Part shown: positions 46,322 through 53,432 of the stretch, piece by piece | How positions within the stretch are numbered: the first letter of the stretch is position 1 | Layout of the letters: every line of letters begins with the position of its first letter | Source of the DNA: Paraburkholderia sabiae | GTDB taxonomy: Bacteria; Pseudomonadota; Gammaproteobacteria; Burkholderiales; Burkholderiaceae | NCBI RefSeq assembly: GCF_030412785.1 | Contig: NZ_CP125295.1 | Location: 6,014,001-6,078,000, forward strand | DNA length: 64,000 bases | Reading direction: 5' to 3' | Made by a program: the position numbers and the translations under genes | The notes under the pieces: generated by a model | Databases searched by the model: none | What the model saw: the letters and a program-made list of their open reading frames with translations, nothing else | Told to the model about the DNA's origin: nothing

Positions 46322-48085
46322 ATGCTTCTAGCGACACGCTGTCCCTTCTGCGAAACCGTCTTCAGGCTCCAACCGGAGCAGCTCACGCTGCGCCGCGGAC
46401 TCGTGCGTTGTGGCCATTGCAAAGAAGTATTCGATGCATCGAGCAGCCTGTTCGACGTGAGCAACGGCGTCAGTATCGACAAGGCGAAGCCCGTGACGAT
46501 CGACGATGTCACGGCCTACACGCTCGGCTCGCTCGCGAACGGCGGCGCTGAAGCTGCGGTGCGGGAAACGAAGCCGGTGGCGCCGCCTGTCGTGACGCAG
46601 GTGCAGGAAGCGGCGCCCACGCAGCCGGTGGAAACGCAAAACGAGCGCCCCGCCGCTGCCGAACCCGAATCCAATCGCGAAACGGCGCGCGCAGAACAAG
46701 CGCCTGCGGGACCGCGCGTCGAAACCGAGGCGGCAGCGCAACCGTCGCCCGCCGCCGACGCGCAACACGCGCCGTCCGAACACGAGCCCGACTTCCGCGC
46801 GGAAGCATGGAATCCGTGGGCGCCCGCGCCCGATGCGTCGATCGACCGGCGCATCCGCCATAACGCGTCGACGATTCCGTTCAACCCCGTCACGATCCCG
46901 CGTTCCGCGCAACCGCCGCTCACGCTCGAACTCACCGAGTCCGAGCCGATGAATCTCGAGAAGGCGATCGCGCGCAACCCGGTCGAGCGCGACCCGGTCG
47001 AGCCGCACATCAAGGCGAGCGCCGAACAACAAGTCGAACAGCGCGTCGAGCCGACCGTCGCCGTGCAGACGGAGCCGAAGGTCGGACCGACTGCCGAAGC
47101 GCAATCGCAACCTCGCGTCGAAGAACCTGCCGTGGCGCCCGCACAGTCGAAAGCGGAGCCGGCCTTCGACGGCGCGTCCGCGCGCGACTTCGAACGCGAC
47201 ATGCGCGAATCGACGACGCACGCATGGCGCGAACCGGAATCGCTGCGCGAATCCGCAGAGACCCAGCGCGGCCAGGCAGCGCCAAAGCCCGAAGCCAAAG
47301 CGCCGCTGCACGATCCGTTCGACGACGATCTGCGCGAACCGCCGCGCGACAAGCCCAGCAAGCCCGCGTTCGAAAACGACGACCGCACCGTTTCGCCGTC
47401 AGCCGATCACGCCGGACAGCCGCGCGAGCGCGAACCGTACTTCGGCGCACCATCGGCGGAACCCGATCTCGAACCGCGCTTCGGCGCCGACGCGGGCGCA
47501 CGCGATCAATACGGCGAGCCGTATCGCACGCCATTCGCGGCACCACACGGAGGCGACGACGATGCCTTCGCCGTCACGCGTGAGCCGCGCGAGCCTGAAG
47601 CGAAGCGCCTCATGTGGCACATCGGGGGCGGCGTCGCGGGCGGCCTGCTCGCCTGTTTGCTGCTCGTGCAACTGGCGTGGTGGCAGCGCGAATCGGTGAT
47701 GGTCGCGTGGCCCGATTCGCAGGCGCTGTTCGTCAAGGCCTGCTCGAATCTGGGCTGCAAGATCGAACCGCCGCGCGATATCGACGGATTGCTGGTCGAG
47801 CCGTCGGATCTGCGTCAAGTCGACGGTCCGCACAAGCTCGAACTGAAGATGCCGCTGCGCAACCGTTTCGATCTCGCGCTCGCGTATCCCGCCGTCGAAC
47901 TGACGTTGCTCGACGAGAACAACAACATCGCCGTGCGGCGCGTGCTGTGGCCGCAAGACTATGTGAAGCCCGGCACGCCGATCGCGGCGGGCCTGCCCGC
48001 ACGCACGACGCAGACGATGATCGTGCGCCTCGACACCGGCGACACGGTCGCCTCGAACTTCCGCGTGCAGATCTTCTATCCGTAA
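46322..48085 (+). CDS. zinc-ribbon and DUF3426 membrane protein
   Basis: 587 aa from MLLATRCPFC at 46322. N-terminal MJ0042-type zinc ribbon with C7, C10, C30 and C33. Residues about 80-425 are low-complexity, rich in Glu, Ala, Pro and Arg and probably disordered. A single membrane segment lies near 430-453 (MWHIGGGVAGGLLACLLLVQLAWW), followed by the DUF3426 domain ending FRVQIFYP. The topology places the ribbon in the cytoplasm and DUF3426 in the periplasm. Such genes regularly follow prmA in beta-proteobacteria; the function is unknown. Confidence 0.88.
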   Translation: MLLATRCPFCETVFRLQPEQLTLRRGLVRCGHCKEVFDASSSLFDVSNGVSIDKAKPVTIDDVTAYTLGSLANGGAEAAVRETKPVAPPVVTQVQEAAPTQPVETQNERPAAAEPESNRETARAEQAPAGPRVETEAAAQPSPAADAQHAPSEHEPDFRAEAWNPWAPAPDASIDRRIRHNASTIPFNPVTIPRSAQPPLTLELTESEPMNLEKAIARNPVERDPVEPHIKASAEQQVEQRVEPTVAVQTEPKVGPTAEAQSQPRVEEPAVAPAQSKAEPAFDGASARDFERDMRESTTHAWREPESLRESAETQRGQAAPKPEAKAPLHDPFDDDLREPPRDKPSKPAFENDDRTVSPSADHAGQPREREPYFGAPSAEPDLEPRFGADAGARDQYGEPYRTPFAAPHGGDDDAFAVTREPREPEAKRLMWHIGGGVAGGLLACLLLVQLAWWQRESVMVAWPDSQALFVKACSNLGCKIEPPRDIDGLLVEPSDLRQVDGPHKLELKMPLRNRFDLALAYPAVELTLLDENNNIAVRRVLWPQDYVKPGTPIAAGLPARTTQTMIVRLDTGDTVASNFRVQIFYP

Positions 48086-48178
48086 TCCGTCGATCTGCAG
48101 CGCGTGCAGCTTGTCCGCGCGTCCGGCGCAAACCGGCCGCGCATCCCGTCAATCCCTGACGAATCTTCGGAGCACAAC

Positions 48179-48679
48179 ATGAGTCAAGTCACGCTGGGTG
48201 GCAACCCGATCGAAGTCGCTGGCACGTTCCCGTCCGTGGGCCAGGCGGCGCCCGCCTTCTCGCTCGTCGGCAAGGATCTGAAGCCGCTCACGCTCGGCGA
48301 CTTCGCTGGCAAGCGCAAGGTGCTGAACATCGTCCCGAGCCTCGACACGCCGACCTGCGCAACGTCCACGCGCAAGTTCAACGAAGCGGCTGCCAAGCTG
48401 AACAACACGGCCGTGATCGTCGTGTCGGGCGACCTGCCGTTCGCCGCGACGCGCTTCTGCACGACGGAAGGCATCGAGAACGTCGTCACGGCTTCGACGT
48501 TCCGCGGCCATGAGTTCGCGCAGGCGTACGGCGTCGACGTGACGAGCGGCCCGCTGACGGGCCTGACAGCACGCGCCGTCGTCGTCATCGACGAAAACGA
48601 CAAGGTCGTGCACGCCGAACTCGTCGGCGAAATCAAGAACGAACCGAACTACGACGCAGCGCTTGCCGCGCTGAAGTAA
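48179..48679 (+). CDS. tpx: thiol peroxidase (Tpx, atypical 2-Cys peroxiredoxin)
   Basis: 166 aa. Reduces H2O2 and organic peroxides with thioredoxin. [15 protein letters not shown] carries peroxidatic C60, and TRFCTTEGI carries resolving C94, the Tpx spacing. The start [15 protein letters not shown] at 48179 follows a CGGAG-type RBS and begins exactly where the family does. A strong hairpin follows. Confidence 0.96.
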   Translation: MSQVTLGGNPIEVAGTFPSVGQAAPAFSLVGKDLKPLTLGDFAGKRKVLNIVPSLDTPTCATSTRKFNEAAAKLNNTAVIVVSGDLPFAATRFCTTEGIENVVTASTFRGHEFAQAYGVDVTSGPLTGLTARAVVVIDENDKVVHAELVGEIKNEPNYDAALAALK

Positions 48680-48698
48680 GCTTCATATTTGCGTCGAT

Positions 48699-48736
48699 AC
48701 AGCGCCGCGCCCGTATCGCATCGGGCGCGGCGCTGT
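48699..48736 (+). terminator. 15-bp hairpin after tpx
   Basis: ACAGCGCCGCGCCCG/CGGGCGCGGCGCTGT is a perfect 15-bp stem with an 8-nt loop, 20 nt after tpx. The T run comes 17 nt later, so termination may be atypical. Confidence 0.6.
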
Positions 48737-48789
48737 CACATCGTCGCGCCCTTTTTCTTCTCCGACCGACACTTATAGGAACGCTCGCC

Positions 48790-49734
48790 TTGGCTACGCT
48801 GATTTGCGGCTCGCTCGCCTACGACAACATCATGACCTTCGAAGGGCGCTTTCGGGAGCACATCCTGCCGGAACAGGTCCACATCCTGAACGTCAGCTTC
48901 CTCGTGCCGACGATGCGCCGCGAATTCGGCGGCTGCGCGGGCAATATCGCCTACTCGCTGCATCTGCTCGGCGGCGATGCGCGCATCATGGCGACGCTCG
49001 GCGCCGTCGACGCGCAACTCTACGTCGACCGTCTCGACACGCTGGGTCTGTCGAAAGAACACGTGCGCGTGCTGCCCGACACGTACTCGGCGCAGGCGAT
49101 GATCACCACCGACCTCGAGAACAATCAGATCACCGCGTTCCACCCGGGCGCGATGATGCAGTCGCACCTGAACCGCGCGGACCAGCCCGGCGTGAAGCTC
49201 GGCATCGTCGCGCCGGACGGCTTCGACGGCATGATCCAGCACTCCGAACAGTTCGCCGCGGCAGGTACTCCGTTCATCTTCGATCCGGGTCAGGGGCTGC
49301 CGCTGTTCGACGGTGAGTCGCTGCGCCGCATGATTGAACTTGCCACTTACGTCGCAGTCAATGATTACGAAGCTGCGTTGGTGAGCAACAAGACGGGCTG
49401 GTCGATCGAAGAAATCACGAGCCGTGTCGATGCACTGATCGTCACGCGCGGCGAGCACGGGGCACAGATTCACCATGCAGGCGGCATCGAAGAGATTCCG
49501 GCCGTCAAGGCGAAGCAGGTGCTGGACCCCACGGGTTGCGGCGATGCGTTCCGGGGCGGCCTGCTGTACGGCATCGAGAAGGGCCTCGGCTGGGCGACCA
49601 CCGGCCGTCTCGCCAGTCTGATGGGCGCGCTCAAGATCGAACATCAAGGGCCGCAAAACTATGCGCCGTCGCGCGCGGAGATCAACGAACGGTTCAAGCA
49701 GGCGTTCGGCTACGAACTGCCAGAGGGCGCCTGA
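48790..49734 (+). CDS. PfkB-family carbohydrate kinase (adenosine-kinase-like)
   Basis: 314 aa beginning at a TTG codon at 48790, with AGGA 9 nt before; the next in-frame ATG falls after the first conserved strand. Start ATLICGSLAYDNIMTF, sugar-binding FGGCAGNIAYSLHLLGG, and the ATP/anion-hole motif DPTGCGDAFRGG with catalytic D252. The long FGGCAGNIAY resembles bacterial adenosine kinases, but the substrate could also be a sugar such as fructose or ribose. Hairpin 49795-49813 follows. Confidence 0.85.
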   Translation: MATLICGSLAYDNIMTFEGRFREHILPEQVHILNVSFLVPTMRREFGGCAGNIAYSLHLLGGDARIMATLGAVDAQLYVDRLDTLGLSKEHVRVLPDTYSAQAMITTDLENNQITAFHPGAMMQSHLNRADQPGVKLGIVAPDGFDGMIQHSEQFAAAGTPFIFDPGQGLPLFDGESLRRMIELATYVAVNDYEAALVSNKTGWSIEEITSRVDALIVTRGEHGAQIHHAGGIEEIPAVKAKQVLDPTGCGDAFRGGLLYGIEKGLGWATTGRLASLMGALKIEHQGPQNYAPSRAEINERFKQAFGYELPEGA

Positions 49735-49794
49735 CACAGCGAGCAGCGAACAGCGCCCGCTGCGCATACGCCGCGCCTGACCGATCGGGTTTGA

Positions 49795-49813
49795 GGGGCT
49801 CGAGGCGAGCCCC
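49795..49813 (+). terminator. small hairpin after the PfkB kinase
   Basis: GGGGCTC/GAGCCCC with loop GAGGC, followed by GTTTGGAGTTT. A weak terminator, 17 nt before the next start codon. Confidence 0.4.
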
Positions 49814-49829
49814 GTTTGGAGTTTAGGGA

Positions 49830-50318
49830 ATGAAAACAACGAATCGCAGTTTGGGCCGCCTGGTTGTAGGCGCGGTGATCGTCAGTTCGCTCGTGATGTC
49901 GGGCTGTGCGTACAACAGCAGTTCCGCCGACGTGTACACGTCGTCACAGGCGCAGCGCGAAGAGACGGTCCGCATGGGCACCGTCGATAGCGTGCGCGCC
50001 GTGAAGATCAGCTCGAACAACGGCCAGCCAAGCGGTATCGGCGCAATCGGCGGCGGCGCACTCGGCGCGGTTGCGGGCAGCGCGATCGGCGGCGGACGCG
50101 GGTCCATTCTGACGGGCATCGTCGGCGGGCTGGCGGGCGCTGTTGCCGGCAACACGGTCGAGAACAGCACCGCAATGCGCGACGGCGTCGAGATCACCGT
50201 GCGTCTCGACAACGGCGACATGCGCGCGATCACGCAAAGCGCGACGGGCGAAATCTTCCGCGCCGGCGAGCGCGTGCGTCTGCTTTCGAGCGGCGGCGTG
50301 ACGCGCGTCACGCACTGA
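49830..50318 (+). CDS. glycine-zipper 2TM-domain lipoprotein (SlyB/Pcp-like)
   Basis: 162 aa. The signal sequence ends SLVMSGC with C26 as the lipid-bearing cysteine. Residues about 68-110 form glycine zippers (GIGAIGGGALGAVAGSAIGG, GIVGGLAGAVAGNTVE), a membrane-inserting hairpin. The last 50 residues, VEITVRLDNGDMRAITQ...FRAGERVRLL, match the SlyB C-terminal domain. These outer-membrane lipoproteins help envelope integrity. A strong terminator follows. Confidence 0.9.
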   Translation: MKTTNRSLGRLVVGAVIVSSLVMSGCAYNSSSADVYTSSQAQREETVRMGTVDSVRAVKISSNNGQPSGIGAIGGGALGAVAGSAIGGGRGSILTGIVGGLAGAVAGNTVENSTAMRDGVEITVRLDNGDMRAITQSATGEIFRAGERVRLLSSGGVTRVTH

Positions 50319-50370
50319 CGCAAACCCTTTCCCTGTCGGCGGCGCACTTGCGCCGTGTCGGCAACCTCAC

Positions 50371-50403
50371 ACGCATGCGCTCCCCTGTGCATGCGTTTTT
50401 TTT
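50371..50403 (+). terminator. rho-independent terminator
   Basis: ACGCATGCGC/GTGCATGCGT stem, loop TCCCCT, then a run of eight Ts, after the glycine-zipper lipoprotein gene. Confidence 0.85.
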
Positions 50404-50447
50404 GGTCCGGCGTTTGCGTCGAGCTGTACTGCGACAAAGCGCGTGAC

Positions 50448-50484
50448 GAAAAAAATCCCGCCGCCAGTGACCCGGCGACGGGAT
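50448..50484 (-). terminator. rho-independent terminator after the histone-like gene
   Basis: On the minus strand ATCCCGTCGCC...GGCGGCGGGAT (50484-50455, one mismatch) runs into ATTTTTTT, 70 nt after the stop codon. Confidence 0.8.
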
Positions 50485-50553
50485 GAGATGTGATCGAGCA
50501 ATGTCGCTCAATCGACGGACGCATACATGATGCGTCCGTTACGACTTCAGCTC

Positions 50554-51165
50554 TTACGGACGGCTGCCCGTCGGGAACGGCCATGCTGCAGCCGGGTTCA
50601 GAGCCGTCTTCACCGTAGCAGCCGGCGCCGTCGAAGCAGCGGGCGCAGCCGGAGCAGGTGCTGCCTTCTTCGAAACTGCCTTCTTCGCAGGAGCAGCCTT
50701 CTTCGCAGGGGCAGCAGCGGCCTTCTTCGCGGCAGCCTTCTTCGCAGGCGCAGCCTTTTTGGCAGCAGCCTTTTTCGCAGGCGCCTTCTTCGCAGCGGCC
50801 TTCTTCGCTGCAGCCTTCTTCGCCGGTGCTGCCTTCTTCGCAGCAACCTTCTTCACGGCGACTTTCTTCGCTGCAACCTTCTTCACTGCGGCCTTCTTCG
50901 CCGGCGCTGCCTTCTTCGCAGCAACCTTCTTCACGGCGACTTTCTTCGCTGCAACCTTCTTCGTTGCGACCTTCTTTGCAGCGGCCTTCTTCGCCGGAGC
51001 TGCCTTCTTCGCAGCAACCTTCTTCACTGCGACTTTCTTGGCTGCGACCTTCTTCACAGCTGCCTTCTTGGCCGGTGCTGCCTTCTTTGCGGGAGCAGCC
51101 TTCTTCGCGACGACCTTCTTTGCTGCAGCCTTCTTGGCTGCCGGTTTCTTCTTGGCGAGTGCCAT
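50554..51165 (-). CDS. histone H1-like Lys/Ala-rich DNA-binding protein (HctB/AlgP-like)
   Basis: 203 aa from the second of two adjacent ATGs; AGGAG is 7 nt before it but only 4 nt before the first. Nearly all of residues 1-160 are Lys, Ala, Val and Pro in KKAAxKKVA and KKAAPAKKA units, like eukaryotic H1 tails and bacterial HctB, AlgP or BpH1 proteins. The tail [22 protein letters not shown] is not basic. It probably compacts the nucleoid. Repeat number in such genes varies by slippage, so length may differ between strains. Confidence 0.85.
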   Translation of the reverse strand: MALAKKKPAAKKAAAKKVVAKKAAPAKKAAPAKKAAVKKVAAKKVAVKKVAAKKAAPAKKAAAKKVATKKVAAKKVAVKKVAAKKAAPAKKAAVKKVAAKKVAVKKVAAKKAAPAKKAAAKKAAAKKAPAKKAAAKKAAPAKKAAAKKAAAAPAKKAAPAKKAVSKKAAPAPAAPAASTAPAATVKTALNPAAAWPFPTGSRP

Positions 51166-51601
51166 CATTTTCTCCTTCAGGTTTTCAGATGAGAGTCAGT
51201 TCAAACTACACCCTTCGTCAAAACCCGCTTCCCGCGGACGCTTCTCACGGCGGCCACTGCGAAGCGGGCTATTCATCGGCGTACGCAGCTCCAGCGCGCT
51301 TACGCTAATGAATACGGTAAGGCGCGCCGTGCCATCGGGCACAGCGCGCCAAGTCCTGTCGGCGCCGGATTGCGACACCGTCAATCGTTTGATCGAACCG
51401 CTCGCTCTGTAGCGAACGGCTTTTTCCGGGGGGAAGTTTGCCCATCCCACTGAAGGGTTCGCAAAGTGCCTGTGATCTTTATAGGCCGCGGTAGTCCGCG
51501 GCACAACGGGCACGCTCTGCATCAGGCGATATTGCTCCTCACCAATTTTGCCGCGGCACAGCCAGCGGCAACCCCATCAAATACATACACGACGCGTTGG
51601 G
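51166..51601. other. 436-nt spacer between the histone-like gene and nrdB
   Basis: No convincing protein frame. A long hairpin at 51321-51350 (GGCGCGC-GTGCC/GGCAC-GCGCGCC, one mismatch) and a stem near 51399-51420 followed by CTTTTT on the plus strand suggest RNA structure, but no clear promoter was found. The minus strand has a stem TTGCCGC/GCGGCAA 20-60 nt after nrdB, possibly its 3' end. Confidence 0.4.
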
Positions 51602-52825
51602 TTATTCCCAGGACAGCGCGCCGCCGGTCTGATATTCGATAACCCGAGTCTCGAAGAAGTTGCGTTCCTTCTTCAGGTCGATCATCTCGCTCATCCACGG
51701 GAACGGGTTTTCCTCGTTCGGGAACAGCGGATCGAGACCGATCTGCTGGCAACGGCGGTTGCAGATGAAGCGAAGATAGCTCTTGAACATCGACGCATTG
51801 AGGCCGAGCACCCCGCGCGGCATCGTGTCTTCTGCGTAGCGATATTCGAGGTCGACCGCATGCTTGAAGATCTCGCGGATTTCCGCGCGGAACTCCGGCG
51901 TCCACAGATGCGGGTTTTCGAGTTTGATCTGGTTGATCAGGTCGATGCCGAAATTGCAGTGCATCGACTCGTCGCGCAGGATGTACTGGTACTGTTCCGC
52001 GGCGCCCGTCATCTTGTTCTGACGGCCGAGCGCCAGAATCTGCGTGAAGCCGACGTAGAAGAACAGGCCTTCCATCACGCACGCGAACACGATCAGCGAC
52101 TTGAGCAGCTTCTGGTCTGCTTCGAGCGTGCCCGTCTTGAAGGCCGGGTCGGTCAGCGTGTGGATGAACGGAATCAGGAATTCGTCTTTGTCACGAATGG
52201 ACTGCACTTCGTGGTACGCGTTGAAGATCTCGCCTTCGTCGAGACCGAGCGACTCCACGATGTACTGGTAAGCGTGCGTGTGGATCGCCTCTTCGAACGC
52301 CTGGCGCAGCAGGAACTGGCGGCATTCGGGCGCCGTGATGTGGCGGTACGTGCCGAGGACGATGTTGTTCGCCGCGAGCGAGTCGGCCGTCACGAAGAAG
52401 CCGAGGTTGCGCTTGACGACGCGACGCTCGTCTTCCGTCAGCCCGTTCGGGTCTTTCCAGAGCGCGATGTCGCGGGACATGTTGATTTCCTGCGGCATCC
52501 AGTGGTTCGCGCAACCGGACAGATACTTTTCCCACGCCCACTTGTACTTGAACGGCACCAGCTGGTTGACGTCAGTCTGGCCGTTGATGATGCGCTTGTC
52601 GGCGACATTCACGCGAGCTTCGGAAGCGACAGCCGATGCAGTTGCTTGCGCCGGCGGAGCGATTGCGATGTCGTTCGCAAAGACCTGTTGAGCCGAGGGA
52701 GCTTGATGAGCGGAACGCGTTTCGACTTGCGAACCGACAGCCGTTCCCGCAGCGTTGCGCAACACGTTTTGTTGCGAATCACTCGAGGGAGTTACGGCAG
52801 TGATCTCGTCATCCCAGTTGAGCAT
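51602..52825 (-). CDS. nrdB: class Ia ribonucleotide reductase, beta subunit
   Basis: 407 aa from [11 protein letters not shown] at 52825, preceded by GGTGA; earlier in-frame Mets add only five residues. Houses the diiron-tyrosyl radical that starts ribonucleotide reduction in NrdA. Ligand motifs: [27 protein letters not shown] and the preceding Asp/Glu region [11 protein letters not shown]. An N-terminal stretch of about 70 residues rich in Ser/Ala/Gln precedes the core and looks disordered. nrdA is 607 nt upstream. Confidence 0.95.
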   Translation of the reverse strand: MLNWDDEITAVTPSSDSQQNVLRNAAGTAVGSQVETRSAHQAPSAQQVFANDIAIAPPAQATASAVASEARVNVADKRIINGQTDVNQLVPFKYKWAWEKYLSGCANHWMPQEINMSRDIALWKDPNGLTEDERRVVKRNLGFFVTADSLAANNIVLGTYRHITAPECRQFLLRQAFEEAIHTHAYQYIVESLGLDEGEIFNAYHEVQSIRDKDEFLIPFIHTLTDPAFKTGTLEADQKLLKSLIVFACVMEGLFFYVGFTQILALGRQNKMTGAAEQYQYILRDESMHCNFGIDLINQIKLENPHLWTPEFRAEIREIFKHAVDLEYRYAEDTMPRGVLGLNASMFKSYLRFICNRRCQQIGLDPLFPNEENPFPWMSEMIDLKKERNFFETRVIEYQTGGALSWE

Positions 52826-53432
52826 AAATGTCACCATCAATTTAGATCGGTTTGTACCATCTTTTCACGAGCGTTAAAAGGGTCCGCTCATGAAAAATCC
52901 TGTTTTCGAATCGCGTTGCGACCTACATACAACACTTTGTTCATCAGTGTGTGAAGGTCACGCGTTGCGAGTCGATCGAAACGTGTGTCGATGAAGCGCG
53001 ATGCACGATCAAAAGCGTGTTGCTTCAGTGATGCGTATGCGTTGCTTCCACGTTGCTTCTGCGTTGTTCCGAACTCGAAACATTTGCTGCTTCGCTGCGC
53101 GTTGCGCGTGTCTTGCGAAGCGAGCGGGACGCGCGATGCATCGTCACTTCTGTGCTGTCTCGCCGACTTCATCGTGTGTGCGTTCAGGGTTTTCGCGCAC
53201 TCGTCGATGAGTGGGTAGCACGTGATGTTCCTCGTTGCGTCGTGTGCTTCTCTTCCGACTGAAACTGAAACGAGGATCTGCAACGGGAGCCGCGCCTTCG
53301 TGCTGCGATGAGCGATGCGTTCGACGGCCACCGCTCATCTGCTACTCGCTTGCTATCTGTTGCTCGCCGCCGGCGAGCGCCGGCGGCTTACCTGCCACTT
53401 CTTACCTGCTACTTATTAGTGAGCGCTCCGGC
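52826..53432. other. 607-nt nrdA-nrdB spacer
   Basis: Unusually long and less GC-rich than its flanks, with frequent GTTGCTTC-like words. A perfect 9-bp stem GCCGCCGGC/GCCGGCGGC (53366-53387) lies 45 nt after nrdA, without a T tract. The minus strand keeps a 147-codon frame open (53331-52888), but it has no recognisable domain or RBS. Confidence 0.45.

Noticed and set aside
50554..51168. Dense direct repeats resembling a CRISPR or tandem-repeat array
   Set aside because: Repeats are short, irregular and keep a Lys/Ala codon pattern in the minus frame; there are no unique spacers.
52888..53331. 147-codon minus-strand frame between nrdA and nrdB
   Set aside because: No recognisable domain, no RBS, mixed codon use, and plus frames are also open; kept only as an observation about the spacer.
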